From: Geomonas diazotrophica
Lineage (GTDB): Bacteria > Desulfobacterota > Desulfuromonadia > Geobacterales > Geobacteraceae
Direction of reading: 5' to 3'
Length of the DNA: 64,000 bases
Assembly (NCBI RefSeq): GCF_018919385.1
Contig: NZ_JAHLMF010000011.1
Span: 186,001-250,000, forward strand
Positions 8,555 to 18,097 of this stretch are shown here, in pieces. Numbering within the stretch: position 1 is the first letter of the stretch; each line of letters starts with the position of its first letter. Below the pieces are notes generated by a model. The model had not been told where the DNA came from, searched no databases, and saw only the letters and a list, made by a program, of their open reading frames with translations. A program made the position numbers and the translations under genes.

Positions 8555-10213
8555 TCAGATCCGTCCCGTCGTCTGCTTGCCGTTGGCGCCAACCCGCATA
8601 AGCCCCGGGGGGAAGAAGCCGCCAGCCTTGCGGTACAGGAGCATGAGGGTCTGAGCCCCCACCTTGCCGTCCGCCGTCAGCTGTTCGCGGCGCTGAAATT
8701 CGGCGAGCGCCGCCTTGGTAGCCTCGTTCAGGTTCCCGTCCAGCGGACCGGCATAACAGTCGACCTGCTTCAAAAGCCCCTGGAGAGCCTTGGTCCCGGC
8801 AGCCTTGTCAGCGGCCTTGGTACGCGAGGCGATGCCATGGAAATCCTTCCAAAGAACGGTGGTCCCGCCGGTCCAGAGCTGCGCCAGTTCGGCGTGGCTG
8901 AGCTTCGAGCGCCCCGCCACCTGCGGGACGACCTCCAGTCCGCCCCTATCCGCTCCCACCAGGGCCACCAACCGCTCGCCTCCACCCGGCAACGCGATGT
9001 GGAGCAGCGCCGGCGCGTCAAGCCGCGTCAGGAGTTCAAAGCTCGCGGAAAACTTCGAGGCGACGAGCCCGCGCTGCCGGACCAGCGTGCGCAGGTTGGC
9101 AGGTTGACCCGGGACCGGATCGACCCGCTGCACCTGCCAGGCGTCCAGTACGGCGTTGACGGCTGCGTACAGGTTTTCCTGCTCGGGCTGCGCCGCTATC
9201 GCCTGCCGCGCAGCCTCGGCCGACAAGGGAGGCATCTTATCGGCTTCCTGCGTCTCCCTGGCCTCCTTCTTCTCCGTGACCGCCTTCTTCTCCTCCGGGA
9301 GCAGGTGGAAGGAGACCGCGGAGAAACCGGCGATGATGACGACACAGAGAACCAGCGCCGCCGACAGCGCCCTCACCTGCAGCGCCCGTCGCCGGCGCGG
9401 CGACTCCTTGCGCAGGTCGGCAATGGCGAGCGACGCCATCGCAGGGGTGACCTCCTTGCAGTCGCGAGTGTAGGCGAGCAGCAGCGCGCGGTCGCACACG
9501 CCGTTGATCAGGCGCGGCAGACCGCCGGAAAACTTGAAGATGCGCTTGAACGCGCCGGGGGAAAAGACGAGCGGCTCCCTGCCGTCGGCGGCGAACCTGA
9601 TCCGGTGCCGGATGTAGGCGCAGGTATCGTCGAAGCACATCGGCTTCAAGTGGTAGCGCACCGTGATGCGCTGGTCGAGCTGCCGCAGCTCGTCCCGGGC
9701 GAGGAGCGCGTTCAGCTCCGGCTGCCCGACGAGCACGATCTGGATCAGCTTGTCGCTCTCGGTCTCCAGGTTCGAGATGAGCCGGACGTGTTCCAGCACC
9801 TCGACCGAGAGGTTCTGTGCCTCGTCGATCACCAGCACCACGGTGTGCCCCGCGCGGTTTTCCTCGAGCAGGTACGCGTTCAGGGCGGCATGCAGGTCGC
9901 GGATCTCGTTGCCTTCGGTAGGAAGGGCGAACTCCGCGTTCACCTCCTTCATGAACCCCAGGGGGGAGAGGATCGGGTTGAAGATCAGCGCGGTGCGGTG
10001 GGTTTCCGGGTCGAGTTGGTTCAGAAGGGTACGGACGAGGGTAGTCTTGCCGGTGCCGACCTCGCCGGAGAGCTCGATGAAACCGGCGCGGTTCTCAATG
10101 GCGAAAAGCAGGTGCGCGAAAGCCTCCTGGTGCGGAGAGCTCAGGAACAGGAAGGACGGGTTTGGAGTAAGTGCGAAAGGTGCTTCTTTGAAGCCGAAAG
10201 ATTCCCAGTACAT
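8555..10213 (-). CDS. exeA: ExeA/GspA-like AAA ATPase with peptidoglycan-binding domain
   Basis: A 552-residue protein. Residues 1-265 are an ExeA-type AAA ATPase: MYWESFGFKEAPFALTPNP start, Walker A GEVGTGKTTL near 50, Walker B VVLVIDEAQNL near 128. One membrane span lies near 275-295. The periplasmic part ends in a peptidoglycan_binding_1 domain (about 485-540: LDGNLNEATKAALAEFQRR). In Aeromonas, ExeA remodels peptidoglycan so that the secretin can multimerise. Coupled to gspB with a one-base gap. A promoter lies at 10270-10298. Confidence 0.9.
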   Translation of the reverse strand: MYWESFGFKEAPFALTPNPSFLFLSSPHQEAFAHLLFAIENRAGFIELSGEVGTGKTTLVRTLLNQLDPETHRTALIFNPILSPLGFMKEVNAEFALPTEGNEIRDLHAALNAYLLEENRAGHTVVLVIDEAQNLSVEVLEHVRLISNLETESDKLIQIVLVGQPELNALLARDELRQLDQRITVRYHLKPMCFDDTCAYIRHRIRFAADGREPLVFSPGAFKRIFKFSGGLPRLINGVCDRALLLAYTRDCKEVTPAMASLAIADLRKESPRRRRALQVRALSAALVLCVVIIAGFSAVSFHLLPEEKKAVTEKKEARETQEADKMPPLSAEAARQAIAAQPEQENLYAAVNAVLDAWQVQRVDPVPGQPANLRTLVRQRGLVASKFSASFELLTRLDAPALLHIALPGGGERLVALVGADRGGLEVVPQVAGRSKLSHAELAQLWTGGTTVLWKDFHGIASRTKAADKAAGTKALQGLLKQVDCYAGPLDGNLNEATKAALAEFQRREQLTADGKVGAQTLMLLYRKAGGFFPPGLMRVGANGKQTTGRI

Positions 10214-10269
10214 GTTTCCCCGATTGGCCCGGTCCGGGCGGGAGAAGGTTGGGTGAAGTGGAGGTTATA

Positions 10270-10298
10270 GCTATAGTTTTTTGCGGCGGGAGTGTCAA
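10270..10298 (-). promoter_or_regulatory. Sigma-70 promoter of exeA-gspB
   Basis: On the minus strand TTGACA (10298-10293), a 17-base spacer and TATAGC (10275-10270). Transcription would begin near 10263, about 50 bases ahead of the exeA start. It lies just beyond the adhesin terminator, so exeA-gspB is probably its own unit. Confidence 0.7.
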
Positions 10299-10343
10299 GC
10301 GAATCCTGCGGAATGGATGAACAGTCGTTAAGGCTACGGACAG

Positions 10344-10381
10344 AAAAAAACCTGCTGCGGAAGAAACTTCCGCAGCAGGTT
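10344..10381 (-). terminator. Rho-independent terminator of the adhesin gene
   Basis: A perfect 13-base stem (CCTGCTGCGGAAG / CTTCCGCAGCAGG) with a 3-base loop at 10351-10379, followed on the minus strand by a run of seven T. It lies 24 bases past the adhesin stop codon. Confidence 0.9.
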
Positions 10382-10404
10382 GGTGTCACCGCCGTGAGAC
10401 GGGA

Positions 10405-13400
10405 TCAATGGTGCGTCTTGACTTCATCCAGCAACGTGTTGATTGACGTTGTGTCGTTCGACGCGATGTTGTCAAAGGTCACACTGCCGAGTGTGTGGCT
10501 GGCGTTATCCACCACGGTTATCTTCAGATGGTTCGCTCCGTCGTTGCCCACCACCAGGTTGCTTTGGGTGGCGTTCGCCAGCAGGCTGCTGACATCCAGG
10601 GTGTCGTGGTTGACATCGAAGTCGGTGATGTGGTCGTTCCCCTTGGTCGCCATGATGGTGTCGTGGCCTGCCCCAGTCGAGAAAATATCGTTGCCCGAGG
10701 TGCCGATCATGGCATCGCTGCCGGTGGTTCCGGCAATGACGGTCCCGGCGGTGTGAACGCCGAGCAGCGTCACGTCCAGGCTGTGCGATCCGGTCGGGTC
10801 GCCGTCGCCGTCGGTTGCGGAGACCTGGAAGTGCAGGGTCTCGTCGTTGGGGATCAGCCGCTCGGTGTAGGAGAAGCTGTCCAGCTTGCCGGAGCCGGTG
10901 CTGACCGTGAACGTAATGGACGTGAAGTCGTGCAGCGGGTCGAAATGCATCTCGCCGTTGCTGCCGAGCGTTGCGGAGCCGGTGTCATGCCCTACGGTGC
11001 CGTCGGGGTTGAAGTAGTCCGTGACGTAGGACATGGTCAGGGAACCGGCGGCCTGGACCTTGCCGTAGAGCGAGATGGTGTCGACAGCAATGCCGTTTGC
11101 GAAAGTGACGTTGAACTGCTCGCCCACATCCACGTTGCCGTTACCGACGCCAAAGCCCACCGAGGTCGGCTTCAGCTGCTCTGCATTGCCGATCGAACCA
11201 TTCTGGTTGGTATCGACGGCGTTGAAGGTCGCATCGTTGAGAACGAAACTGTTGGTAGACGCTCCACCGTTCACGTTGAGCAGGCTGATGTTGCCTGAAG
11301 CAAAGGTTGCCCGGGCGTTGACCATGTCGAAGGCGTAGGTGCCATCGGTGTTGACGGTCAGGTCGAAGAAGTGAGTGTCGGCCGTATGGTTGGTGCCCGA
11401 GTAGGCGGCCGCGGTGACCGAGCCGTCAGCATGGGTGGTGTACTCGTAGCTCAGTTTGCCGCTCAGGGAATCGCCGGCCACGTTGATCGAACCGATCGAA
11501 TCGGCACCGAAGTTGATGTCGTGGTTGCCGTAGAGCACACCGGCGGTGGAGCTGTTCTCGTTGCCGATGATGGCGTGATCGATCATGGTGAAGGTCGGGT
11601 GATCGTCCACGATGGTGATGCCGAGGGAAGAGTTGGCAACGCTGCCGTTCGCATCGGTTACGCTGACGGAGACCTGCTCCACGTAGCTCTCCACGCTGGC
11701 AGGCGGGGTCAGCACGTTGTCGTTAAGCGTGAAGCTGTACTGGAGCGTGCCGCCGGTAGCGGTATCGGTGTAGCCGGTGACCGTCATCTGCCCGTAGGTA
11801 ACGCCGTCGATGGAGATCGGGCCGGTAGAACCGAGGTCGTGCAGGGCGGCGATAGAGATGTCCGTGTTGCCGATGTGGACGCTACTGACGCCATCCAGGG
11901 CGGTGATCGAAAGCGATCCGCTCTGGGTCAGGGCAGCCGCGGCAGGGCTTGAGCCGTCCGACAGGTTCGCCTCGTTGACGGAAACGCCGACAGGTGTGAG
12001 TGTGACGCCGTGGTCGATGCTTGCAGTGGCAGTTGCGCCGACGCTGGTCGCTTCATAGTTGCCGCCATTGATGGCGGTAACGGTCGCGGTGATGCTCTCA
12101 TCCGCGGGGTTCGACAGTGCCACGAACAGCGACCCGTTGCCGGAACCGTCAATATTGACGGAGTGGGTCGTGGTCAGCCCGGTGTACTGGTCATAAACGT
12201 CAACCGTCGCCGTGGCCGCTCCCTGCGGGGCGTTGTCGAGGTGGATGCTGAAGGTCGCCCCGGCATCATGCTCGCCGATGTTGGTGGTGCTGATGTGTAC
12301 ACCGGTTGTATCGATGGTATCAGCGATGTGAACGGTGGCCGCAGTGTGGTCGACGACGAGGTTCTCGAAGTTGCCGCCGGAAGCGCTGGTGATCGTCACG
12401 CTGCTGTTGCTCGGATCGACGTACACGTCATCGCTGTTTGCGAAGGTGTAGTCAACCGTGCCGGTGCTGTGCCCGTCGGCGATGGTGATGGTCTGGCCGT
12501 TGTCGAGGTGAACGGTGACGTCGCCATGTGCGGCGCTGGTCAGGGTGGCGGTGTAGGTAACCGTTGCACCCGCCTCGGTGATGGATGCAGGGGTGACTGC
12601 CAGGCTCACCGTGGTGTCGTTCACCGTATCAGCGATACTGACCGTGGCGGCGGTGTGGTCGACGACGAGGTTCTCGAAGTTGCCGCCGGAGGCGCTGGAG
12701 ATCGCCACGCTGCTGCTGCTCGGATCGACATACACGTCATCGATATTGGCGAAGGTGTGGTCCACGGTGCCGGTTGTGTGACCGTCAGCGATGGTGATGG
12801 TCTGGCCGTTGTCCAGATGCACCGTTACGTCGCCGTGGGCCGCATTGGTGAGCGTCGCGGTGTAGGTGACGGTGGCGCCCGCTTCGGTGATCGACGCCGG
12901 GCTGACACCGAGGCTCACCGTGGTGTCGTTGATGGTATCGGCAATGTGGACCGTAGCCGCGGTGTGATCGACAACAAGGTTCTCGAAGTTCCCGCCGCTG
13001 GCGCTGGAGATCGTCACGCTGTTGTCGGAAGGATCGACGTAGACGTCATCGCTGCTCGCGAAGGTGTGGTCCACGGTGCCGGTGGTGTGGCCGTCGGCGA
13101 TGGTGATGGTCTGGCCATTGTCCAGATGCACCGTCACGTCACCGTGGGCCGCGTTGGTCAGCGTCGCGGTGTAGGTGACGGTTGCGCCCGCCTCGGTGAT
13201 CGACGCCGGGCTGACGGCCAGGCTCACGGTGGTGTCGTTAATGGTATCGGCGATGTGAACCGTGGCCGGAGTGGCATCCACGACGAGGTTCTCGAAGTTG
13301 CCGCCGGAAGCGCTGGAGATCGCCACGCTGCTGTTGCTCGGATCGACGTACACATCATCGGTGTTGGCGAAGGTGTGATCGACGGTGCCGGTGGTATGCC

Positions 13401-16400
13401 CGTCCGCGATGGTGATCGTCTGCCCGTTGTCCAGGTGGACCGTTACATCGCCGTGAGCCGCGCTGGTCAGGGTGGCAGTGTAGGTCACCGTTGCGCCCGC
13501 CTCGGTGATGGATGCCGGGCTGACACCGAGGCTCACCGTGGTGTCGTTCACCGTATCGGCGATGCTGACCGTGGCGGCGGTGTGATCGACGACAAGGTTC
13601 TCGAAGTTGCCGCCGGAGGCGCTGGAGATCGCCACGCTGCTGCTGCTCGGATCGACGTACACGTCATCGATATTGGCGAAGGTGTGGTCCACGGTGCCGG
13701 TGGTGTGACCGTCGGCGATGGTGATGGTCTGCCCGTTGTCCAGATGCACCGTTACGTCGCCGTGGGCCGCATTGGTGAGCGTCGCCGTGTAGGTGACGGT
13801 GGCGCCCGCCTCGGTAATGGATGCCGGGCTGACGCCGAGGCTCACGGTGGTGTCGTTGAAGGTATCGGCAATGTGGACCGTGGCCGCGGTGTGATCGACA
13901 ACAAGGTTCTCGAAGTTCCCGCCGCTGGCGCTCGAGATCGTCACGCTGTTGTCGGAAGGATCGACGTAGACGTCATCGCTGCTCGCGAAGGTGTGGTCCA
14001 CGGTGCCGGTGGTGTGGCCGTCGGCGATGGTGATGGTCTGGCCGTTGTCCAGATGCACCGTCACGTCGCCGTGGGCCGCGTTGGTCAGCGTCGCGGTGTA
14101 GGTGACCGTTGCGCCCGCCTCGGTGATCGACGCCGGGCTGACTCCCAGGCTCACCGTCGTGTCGTTCACGGTATCGGCGATGCTGACCGTGGCGGCAGTA
14201 TGGTCTACGACAAGGTTCTCGAAGTTGCCGCCGGAAGCGCTGGAGATCGCCACGCTGCTGCTAGTCGGGTCGACGTAGACGTCGTCCGTATTGGCGAAGG
14301 TATGGTCCACGGTGCCGGTGGTGTGGCCGTCGGCGATGGTGATGGTCTGGCCGTTGTCCAGATGCACCGTCACGTCGCCGTGGGCCGCATTGGTGAGCGT
14401 CGCGGTGTAGGTGACGGTGGCGCCCGCTTCGGTGATCGACGCCGGGCTGACACCGAGGCTCACCGTGGTGTCGTTGATGGTATCGGCAATGTGGACCGTG
14501 GCCGCGGTGTGATCAACAACAAGGTTCTCGAAGTTCCCGCCACTGGCGCTCGAGATCGTCACGCTGTTGTCGGAAGGATCGACGTAGACGTCATCACTGC
14601 TCGCGAAGGTGTGGTCCACGGTGCCGGTGGTGTGGCCGTCGGCGATGGTGATGGTCTGGCCATTGTCCAGATGCACCGTCACGTCACCGTGGGCCGCGTT
14701 GGTCAGCGTCGCGGTGTAGGTGACGGTGGCGCCCGCCTCGGTGATCGACGCGGGGCTGACACCCAGGCTCACGGTGGTGTCGTTCACCGTATCGGCAATG
14801 TGTACCGTCGCCGGATTCGCGTCGACAACGAGGTTCTCGAAGTTGCCGCCGGAAGCGCTGGAGATCGCCACGCTGCTGCTAGTCGGGTCGACGTAGACGT
14901 CGTCCGCATTGGCGAAGGTATGGTCCACGGTGCCGGTGGTGTGACCGTCGGCGATCGTGATGGTCTGGCCGTTGTCGAGATGGACGGTCACGTCACCGTG
15001 AGCCGCATTGGTAAGCGTCGCGGTGTAGGTCACCGTTGCGCCGGCTTCCGTAATCGACGCAGGGCTGACACCCAGGCTCACCGTGGTGTCATTTACCGTG
15101 TCGGCGATGCTGACCGTGGCGGCAGTGTGGTCGACGACCAGGTTCTCGAAGTTGCCGCCGGAAGCGCTGGTAATCGCCACGCTGCTGCTGCTCGGATCGA
15201 CGTAGACGTCATCCGTATTGGCGAAGGTGTGGTCCACGGTGCCGGTGGTGTGACCGTCGGCGATGGTGATGGTCTGGCCGTTGTCGAGGTGAACGGTCAC
15301 GTCGCCGTGGGCCGCGTTGGTAAGGGTCGCGGTGTAGGTCACCGTTGCACCGGCTTCCGTAATCGACGCCGGGCTGACTGCCAGGCTGACGGTGGTGTCG
15401 TTGAAGGTATCGGCAATGTGGACCGTGGCCGCGGTGTGATCGACAACAAGGTTCTCGAAGTTGCCGCCGGAGGCGTTGGAGATCGCCACGCTGCTGCTAG
15501 TCGGGTCGACGTAGACATCGTCCGTGTTGGCGAAGGTATGGTCCACGGTGCCGGTGGTGTGACCGTCAGCGATGGTGATGGTCTGGCCGTTGTCGAGATG
15601 GACGGTGACATCGCCGTGAGCCGCGCTGGTCAGGGTCGCGGTGTAGGTGACCGTTGCACCGGCTTCCGTAATCGACGCCGGGCTGACAGCGAGGCTCACG
15701 GTGGTGTCGTTAACGGTATCGGCAATCTGGACGGTTACCGAAGTGGAGTCCACTACCAGGTTCTCGAAGTTGCCGCCGGAGGCGCTAGTGATCGATGTAG
15801 CGCTGCTGCTCGGATCGACGTACACGTCATCGATATTGGCAAAGGTGTGGTCCACGGTACCGGTGGTGTGACCGTCGGCGATGGTGATGGACTGCCCGTT
15901 GTCCAGGTGGACGGTCACGTCGCCGTGGGCCGCATTGGTAAGCGTCGCGGTGTAGGTCACCGTTGCGCCGGCCTCGGTGATCGACGCCGGGCTGACAGCC
16001 AGGCTCACCGTGGTGTCATTTACCGTGTCGGCGATGCTGACCGTGGCGGCAGTGTGGTCGACGACCAGGTTCTCGAAGTTGCCGCCGGAAGCGCTGGTAA
16101 TCGCCACGCTGCTGCTGCTCGGATCGACGTAGACGTCATCCGTATTGGCGAAGGTGTGGTCCACGGTGCCGGTGGTGTGACCGTCGGCGATGGTGATGGT
16201 CTGGCCGTTGTCCAGATGCACCGTCACGTCGCCGTGGGCCGCGTTGGTAAGGGTCGCGGTGTAGGTCACCGTTGCACCGGCTTCCGTAATCGACGCCGGG
16301 CTGACTGCCAGGCTGACGGTGGTGTCGTTCACGGTATCCGCAATCTGGACGGTTACCGGAGTGGAGTCCACCACCAGGTTCTCGAAGTTGCCGCCGGAGG

Positions 16401-17775
16401 CGCTAGTGATCGATGTAGAGCTGCTGCTCGGATCGGTATAGACGTCGTCCGTGTTCGCGAAGGTGTGATCGACGGTACCGGTGGTGTGGCCATCGGCGAT
16501 GGTGATGGTCTGGCCGTTGGCAAGATGGACGGTGACGTCGCCGTGGGCCGCGTTGGTCAGGGTCGCGGTGTAGGTCACCGTTGCGCCGGCCTCGGTGACA
16601 GATGCCGGGCTGACCGCGAGGCTTACGGTCGTGTCATTGACAGTATCGGCAATGTGCACGGTTGCAGGGGTGCCATCAACAACGATTTGCTCGAAATTGC
16701 CGCCGGAGGCGCTGGTGATCGCTACGCTGCTATTGCTCGGGTCGACGTAGACGTCGTCCGCGTTGGCGAAGGTATGCTCCACCGAACCGGTGGTGTGGCC
16801 GTCAGCGATCGTGATCGTCTGACCGTTGTCCAGGTGCACAGTCACGTCGCCGTGGGCAACGTTGGTCAGGGTGGCGGTGTAGGTCACCGTCGCACCCGCC
16901 TCCGTTATCGCGACCGGGCTGACCGCGAGGGTTACAGTGGTCGGGGTTGGGATGTCATGAACCTGGGTCACCACCGGAGTCTGGTCGACAACGACAGTTT
17001 CGGTCCCGCCCGTTGCGGAGGTGACCGTAGTGGTTACGGTGCCGGCGTCGATGTACGGGTTGTCCGGATGAACGGGGACGTGGACGGTGCCGCTGGTCCC
17101 GCCATTGGGGATGATAATGGAGCTTCCATTGGAGAGGGTTACCGTGATGTCACCCTGGGCCGGATGGGTAGTCGTCGCGGTGTAGGTGATATCCCCACCC
17201 TCGTTGACATCGGTCGGCGCGGTAACCACGACCGTGTTGGTGGTCGGAACGGTGGGGGGGGCTACGGTCTCGGTGATCACCGAATCAATGGTCCCGGTGC
17301 TCCCGAAGGTGACGCCCGTGGTGGTCACACCGGCGGTGGGGAGAACCTCCTCGCCCGTCGGCGCAAGGATAAAGACCGGGTGGGTGCCGCCTGCATCGGC
17401 GGGACCACCTGCTGCCGGGGCTTCCAGCTCGATGGGCTGGTCGCCGGTGGCGAGCGCCTGCTGGATCTGCTGGACCTCGGCTGTCGTATCGGTGGTGTCA
17501 CCGGCGGTCACGGTTCCATAGACGTCGTGGTCGATGGCGACGTTGGTCATCCTGCCCAGATCCAAATGGTTGCCCTGGGCGCCGTCAAACACGATCGAGA
17601 CACTGCCGTCGCTCTCGGTGACGATGCGATCGTTCGCGAAGATCGGGCTGTTCGGCATGAGCAGACGGATCGCGCCATCCGGGGATATGGCTTTTACCGT
17701 TCCGTAGAGAATGACAACCTTGCCGACTACCTGGTTCCCGGCGCCTGCCGCTGCTGCTTGATCGTTCTGTGCCAT
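10405..17775 (-). CDS. lapA: Giant LapA-type retention-module adhesin with RTX/type I secretion C-terminus
   Basis: A 2456-residue surface adhesin. The RBS is ACGGAGA ahead of ATG 17775. Residues 1-125 form a LapA-type retention module (VVGKVVILYGTVKAI; FANDRIVTESDGSVSIVF) ending in PAAGG at 120-124, the di-alanine site that LapG-type proteases cut. A divergent Ig-like repeat follows, then 15 tandem repeats of 103 residues (core TEAGATVTYTATLTNAAHGD; ASGGNFENLVVD), a divergent Ig-like unit, a T1SS-143-like region, and a C-terminal secretion signal with partial RTX repeats (GTSGNDIFSTGAGHD). There is no Sec signal, as expected for type I secretion. The lapE/B/C exporter and lapG/D control genes are 7.7-23 kb away in this window. 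Expected role: c-di-GMP-controlled cell attachment and biofilm formation. Confidence 0.95.
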   Translation of the reverse strand: MAQNDQAAAAGAGNQVVGKVVILYGTVKAISPDGAIRLLMPNSPIFANDRIVTESDGSVSIVFDGAQGNHLDLGRMTNVAIDHDVYGTVTAGDTTDTTAEVQQIQQALATGDQPIELEAPAAGGPADAGGTHPVFILAPTGEEVLPTAGVTTTGVTFGSTGTIDSVITETVAPPTVPTTNTVVVTAPTDVNEGGDITYTATTTHPAQGDITVTLSNGSSIIIPNGGTSGTVHVPVHPDNPYIDAGTVTTTVTSATGGTETVVVDQTPVVTQVHDIPTPTTVTLAVSPVAITEAGATVTYTATLTNVAHGDVTVHLDNGQTITIADGHTTGSVEHTFANADDVYVDPSNSSVAITSASGGNFEQIVVDGTPATVHIADTVNDTTVSLAVSPASVTEAGATVTYTATLTNAAHGDVTVHLANGQTITIADGHTTGTVDHTFANTDDVYTDPSSSSTSITSASGGNFENLVVDSTPVTVQIADTVNDTTVSLAVSPASITEAGATVTYTATLTNAAHGDVTVHLDNGQTITIADGHTTGTVDHTFANTDDVYVDPSSSSVAITSASGGNFENLVVDHTAATVSIADTVNDTTVSLAVSPASITEAGATVTYTATLTNAAHGDVTVHLDNGQSITIADGHTTGTVDHTFANIDDVYVDPSSSATSITSASGGNFENLVVDSTSVTVQIADTVNDTTVSLAVSPASITEAGATVTYTATLTSAAHGDVTVHLDNGQTITIADGHTTGTVDHTFANTDDVYVDPTSSSVAISNASGGNFENLVVDHTAATVHIADTFNDTTVSLAVSPASITEAGATVTYTATLTNAAHGDVTVHLDNGQTITIADGHTTGTVDHTFANTDDVYVDPSSSSVAITSASGGNFENLVVDHTAATVSIADTVNDTTVSLGVSPASITEAGATVTYTATLTNAAHGDVTVHLDNGQTITIADGHTTGTVDHTFANADDVYVDPTSSSVAISSASGGNFENLVVDANPATVHIADTVNDTTVSLGVSPASITEAGATVTYTATLTNAAHGDVTVHLDNGQTITIADGHTTGTVDHTFASSDDVYVDPSDNSVTISSASGGNFENLVVDHTAATVHIADTINDTTVSLGVSPASITEAGATVTYTATLTNAAHGDVTVHLDNGQTITIADGHTTGTVDHTFANTDDVYVDPTSSSVAISSASGGNFENLVVDHTAATVSIADTVNDTTVSLGVSPASITEAGATVTYTATLTNAAHGDVTVHLDNGQTITIADGHTTGTVDHTFASSDDVYVDPSDNSVTISSASGGNFENLVVDHTAATVHIADTFNDTTVSLGVSPASITEAGATVTYTATLTNAAHGDVTVHLDNGQTITIADGHTTGTVDHTFANIDDVYVDPSSSSVAISSASGGNFENLVVDHTAATVSIADTVNDTTVSLGVSPASITEAGATVTYTATLTSAAHGDVTVHLDNGQTITIADGHTTGTVDHTFANTDDVYVDPSNSSVAISSASGGNFENLVVDATPATVHIADTINDTTVSLAVSPASITEAGATVTYTATLTNAAHGDVTVHLDNGQTITIADGHTTGTVDHTFASSDDVYVDPSDNSVTISSASGGNFENLVVDHTAATVHIADTINDTTVSLGVSPASITEAGATVTYTATLTNAAHGDVTVHLDNGQTITIADGHTTGTVDHTFANIDDVYVDPSSSSVAISSASGGNFENLVVDHTAATVSIADTVNDTTVSLAVTPASITEAGATVTYTATLTSAAHGDVTVHLDNGQTITIADGHSTGTVDYTFANSDDVYVDPSNSSVTITSASGGNFENLVVDHTAATVHIADTIDTTGVHISTTNIGEHDAGATFSIHLDNAPQGAATATVDVYDQYTGLTTTHSVNIDGSGNGSLFVALSNPADESITATVTAINGGNYEATSVGATATASIDHGVTLTPVGVSVNEANLSDGSSPAAAALTQSGSLSITALDGVSSVHIGNTDISIAALHDLGSTGPISIDGVTYGQMTVTGYTDTATGGTLQYSFTLNDNVLTPPASVESYVEQVSVSVTDANGSVANSSLGITIVDDHPTFTMIDHAIIGNENSSTAGVLYGNHDINFGADSIGSINVAGDSLSGKLSYEYTTHADGSVTAAAYSGTNHTADTHFFDLTVNTDGTYAFDMVNARATFASGNISLLNVNGGASTNSFVLNDATFNAVDTNQNGSIGNAEQLKPTSVGFGVGNGNVDVGEQFNVTFANGIAVDTISLYGKVQAAGSLTMSYVTDYFNPDGTVGHDTGSATLGSNGEMHFDPLHDFTSITFTVSTGSGKLDSFSYTERLIPNDETLHFQVSATDGDGDPTGSHSLDVTLLGVHTAGTVIAGTTGSDAMIGTSGNDIFSTGAGHDTIMATKGNDHITDFDVNHDTLDVSSLLANATQSNLVVGNDGANHLKITVVDNASHTLGSVTFDNIASNDTTSINTLLDEVKTHH
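12316..16950 (-). repeat. Fifteen 309-bp tandem repeats inside the adhesin gene
   Basis: The linker codons for NDTT recur every 309 bases (for example near 12614, 12923, 13232, 13541 and on to 16631), giving 15 units of 103 residues. Units are highly similar in DNA, with long identical stretches. Units 10-12 and 13-15 share the same order of variants (ASSDD, ANIDD, AN[T/S]DD), so a three-unit block was duplicated. Confidence 0.92.
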
Positions 17776-18097
17776 GACCGTTCTCCGTAATATTTGATAG
17801 TGAAGCGTGAAAGGAGCTACTAAATTTGGTTATGGTAAAGATATCTCTGAGGGGAAACCATGTCTATTGTACCTTGGTACTAGACTGACATAGTGATCGA
17901 GATTACAGAGATCTCACTTTTGTTCCTGCCATACCTGCCGGTAGCTAAATCAGAGATGATATATTACCTGTGTCCAGGCCAATGCCAAGCATGGGACGAA
18001 AAAAAGCCCTCTGCTACTTCAGAGGGCTTTTTTATGATTGGGGGGGAAGGTAAATCCCCCTCGCCGGGGCACGTGCTGCACTTCGGCAGCCGCCAAA
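17776..18097. other. Intergenic region upstream of the adhesin, no gene
   Basis: No coding sequence. From the adhesin side it holds the RBS, an AT-rich leader, the inverted repeat GTACC-TT-GGTAC at 17869-17880 with TACAAT overlapping it on the minus strand (a poor promoter match), and the terminator at 17998-18033. No convincing riboswitch fold was seen. Confidence 0.5.
17998..18033 (-). terminator. Terminator of the seven-gene envelope operon
   Basis: AAAAAAGCCCTCTG and CAGAGGGCTTTTTT form a strong hairpin with A-runs and T-runs on both sides, so it can work in both directions. It lies about 65 bases beyond the stop of the 657-residue gene. Confidence 0.85.

Noticed and set aside
12316-16950. 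CRISPR-like regular repetition
   Set aside because: Unit is 309 bp, continuous and coding, with no spacers.
12010-17790. A 1926-residue open frame on the plus strand opposite the adhesin
   Set aside because: It is the antisense frame of the repeat array: it repeats every 309 bases, has no RBS and no signal, and the minus-strand protein has clear domains.
17869-17880. GTACC-TT-GGTAC as a regulator site of the adhesin gene
   Set aside because: Only a 5-base inverted repeat, single copy, no second evidence; kept only as a note in the intergenic entry.
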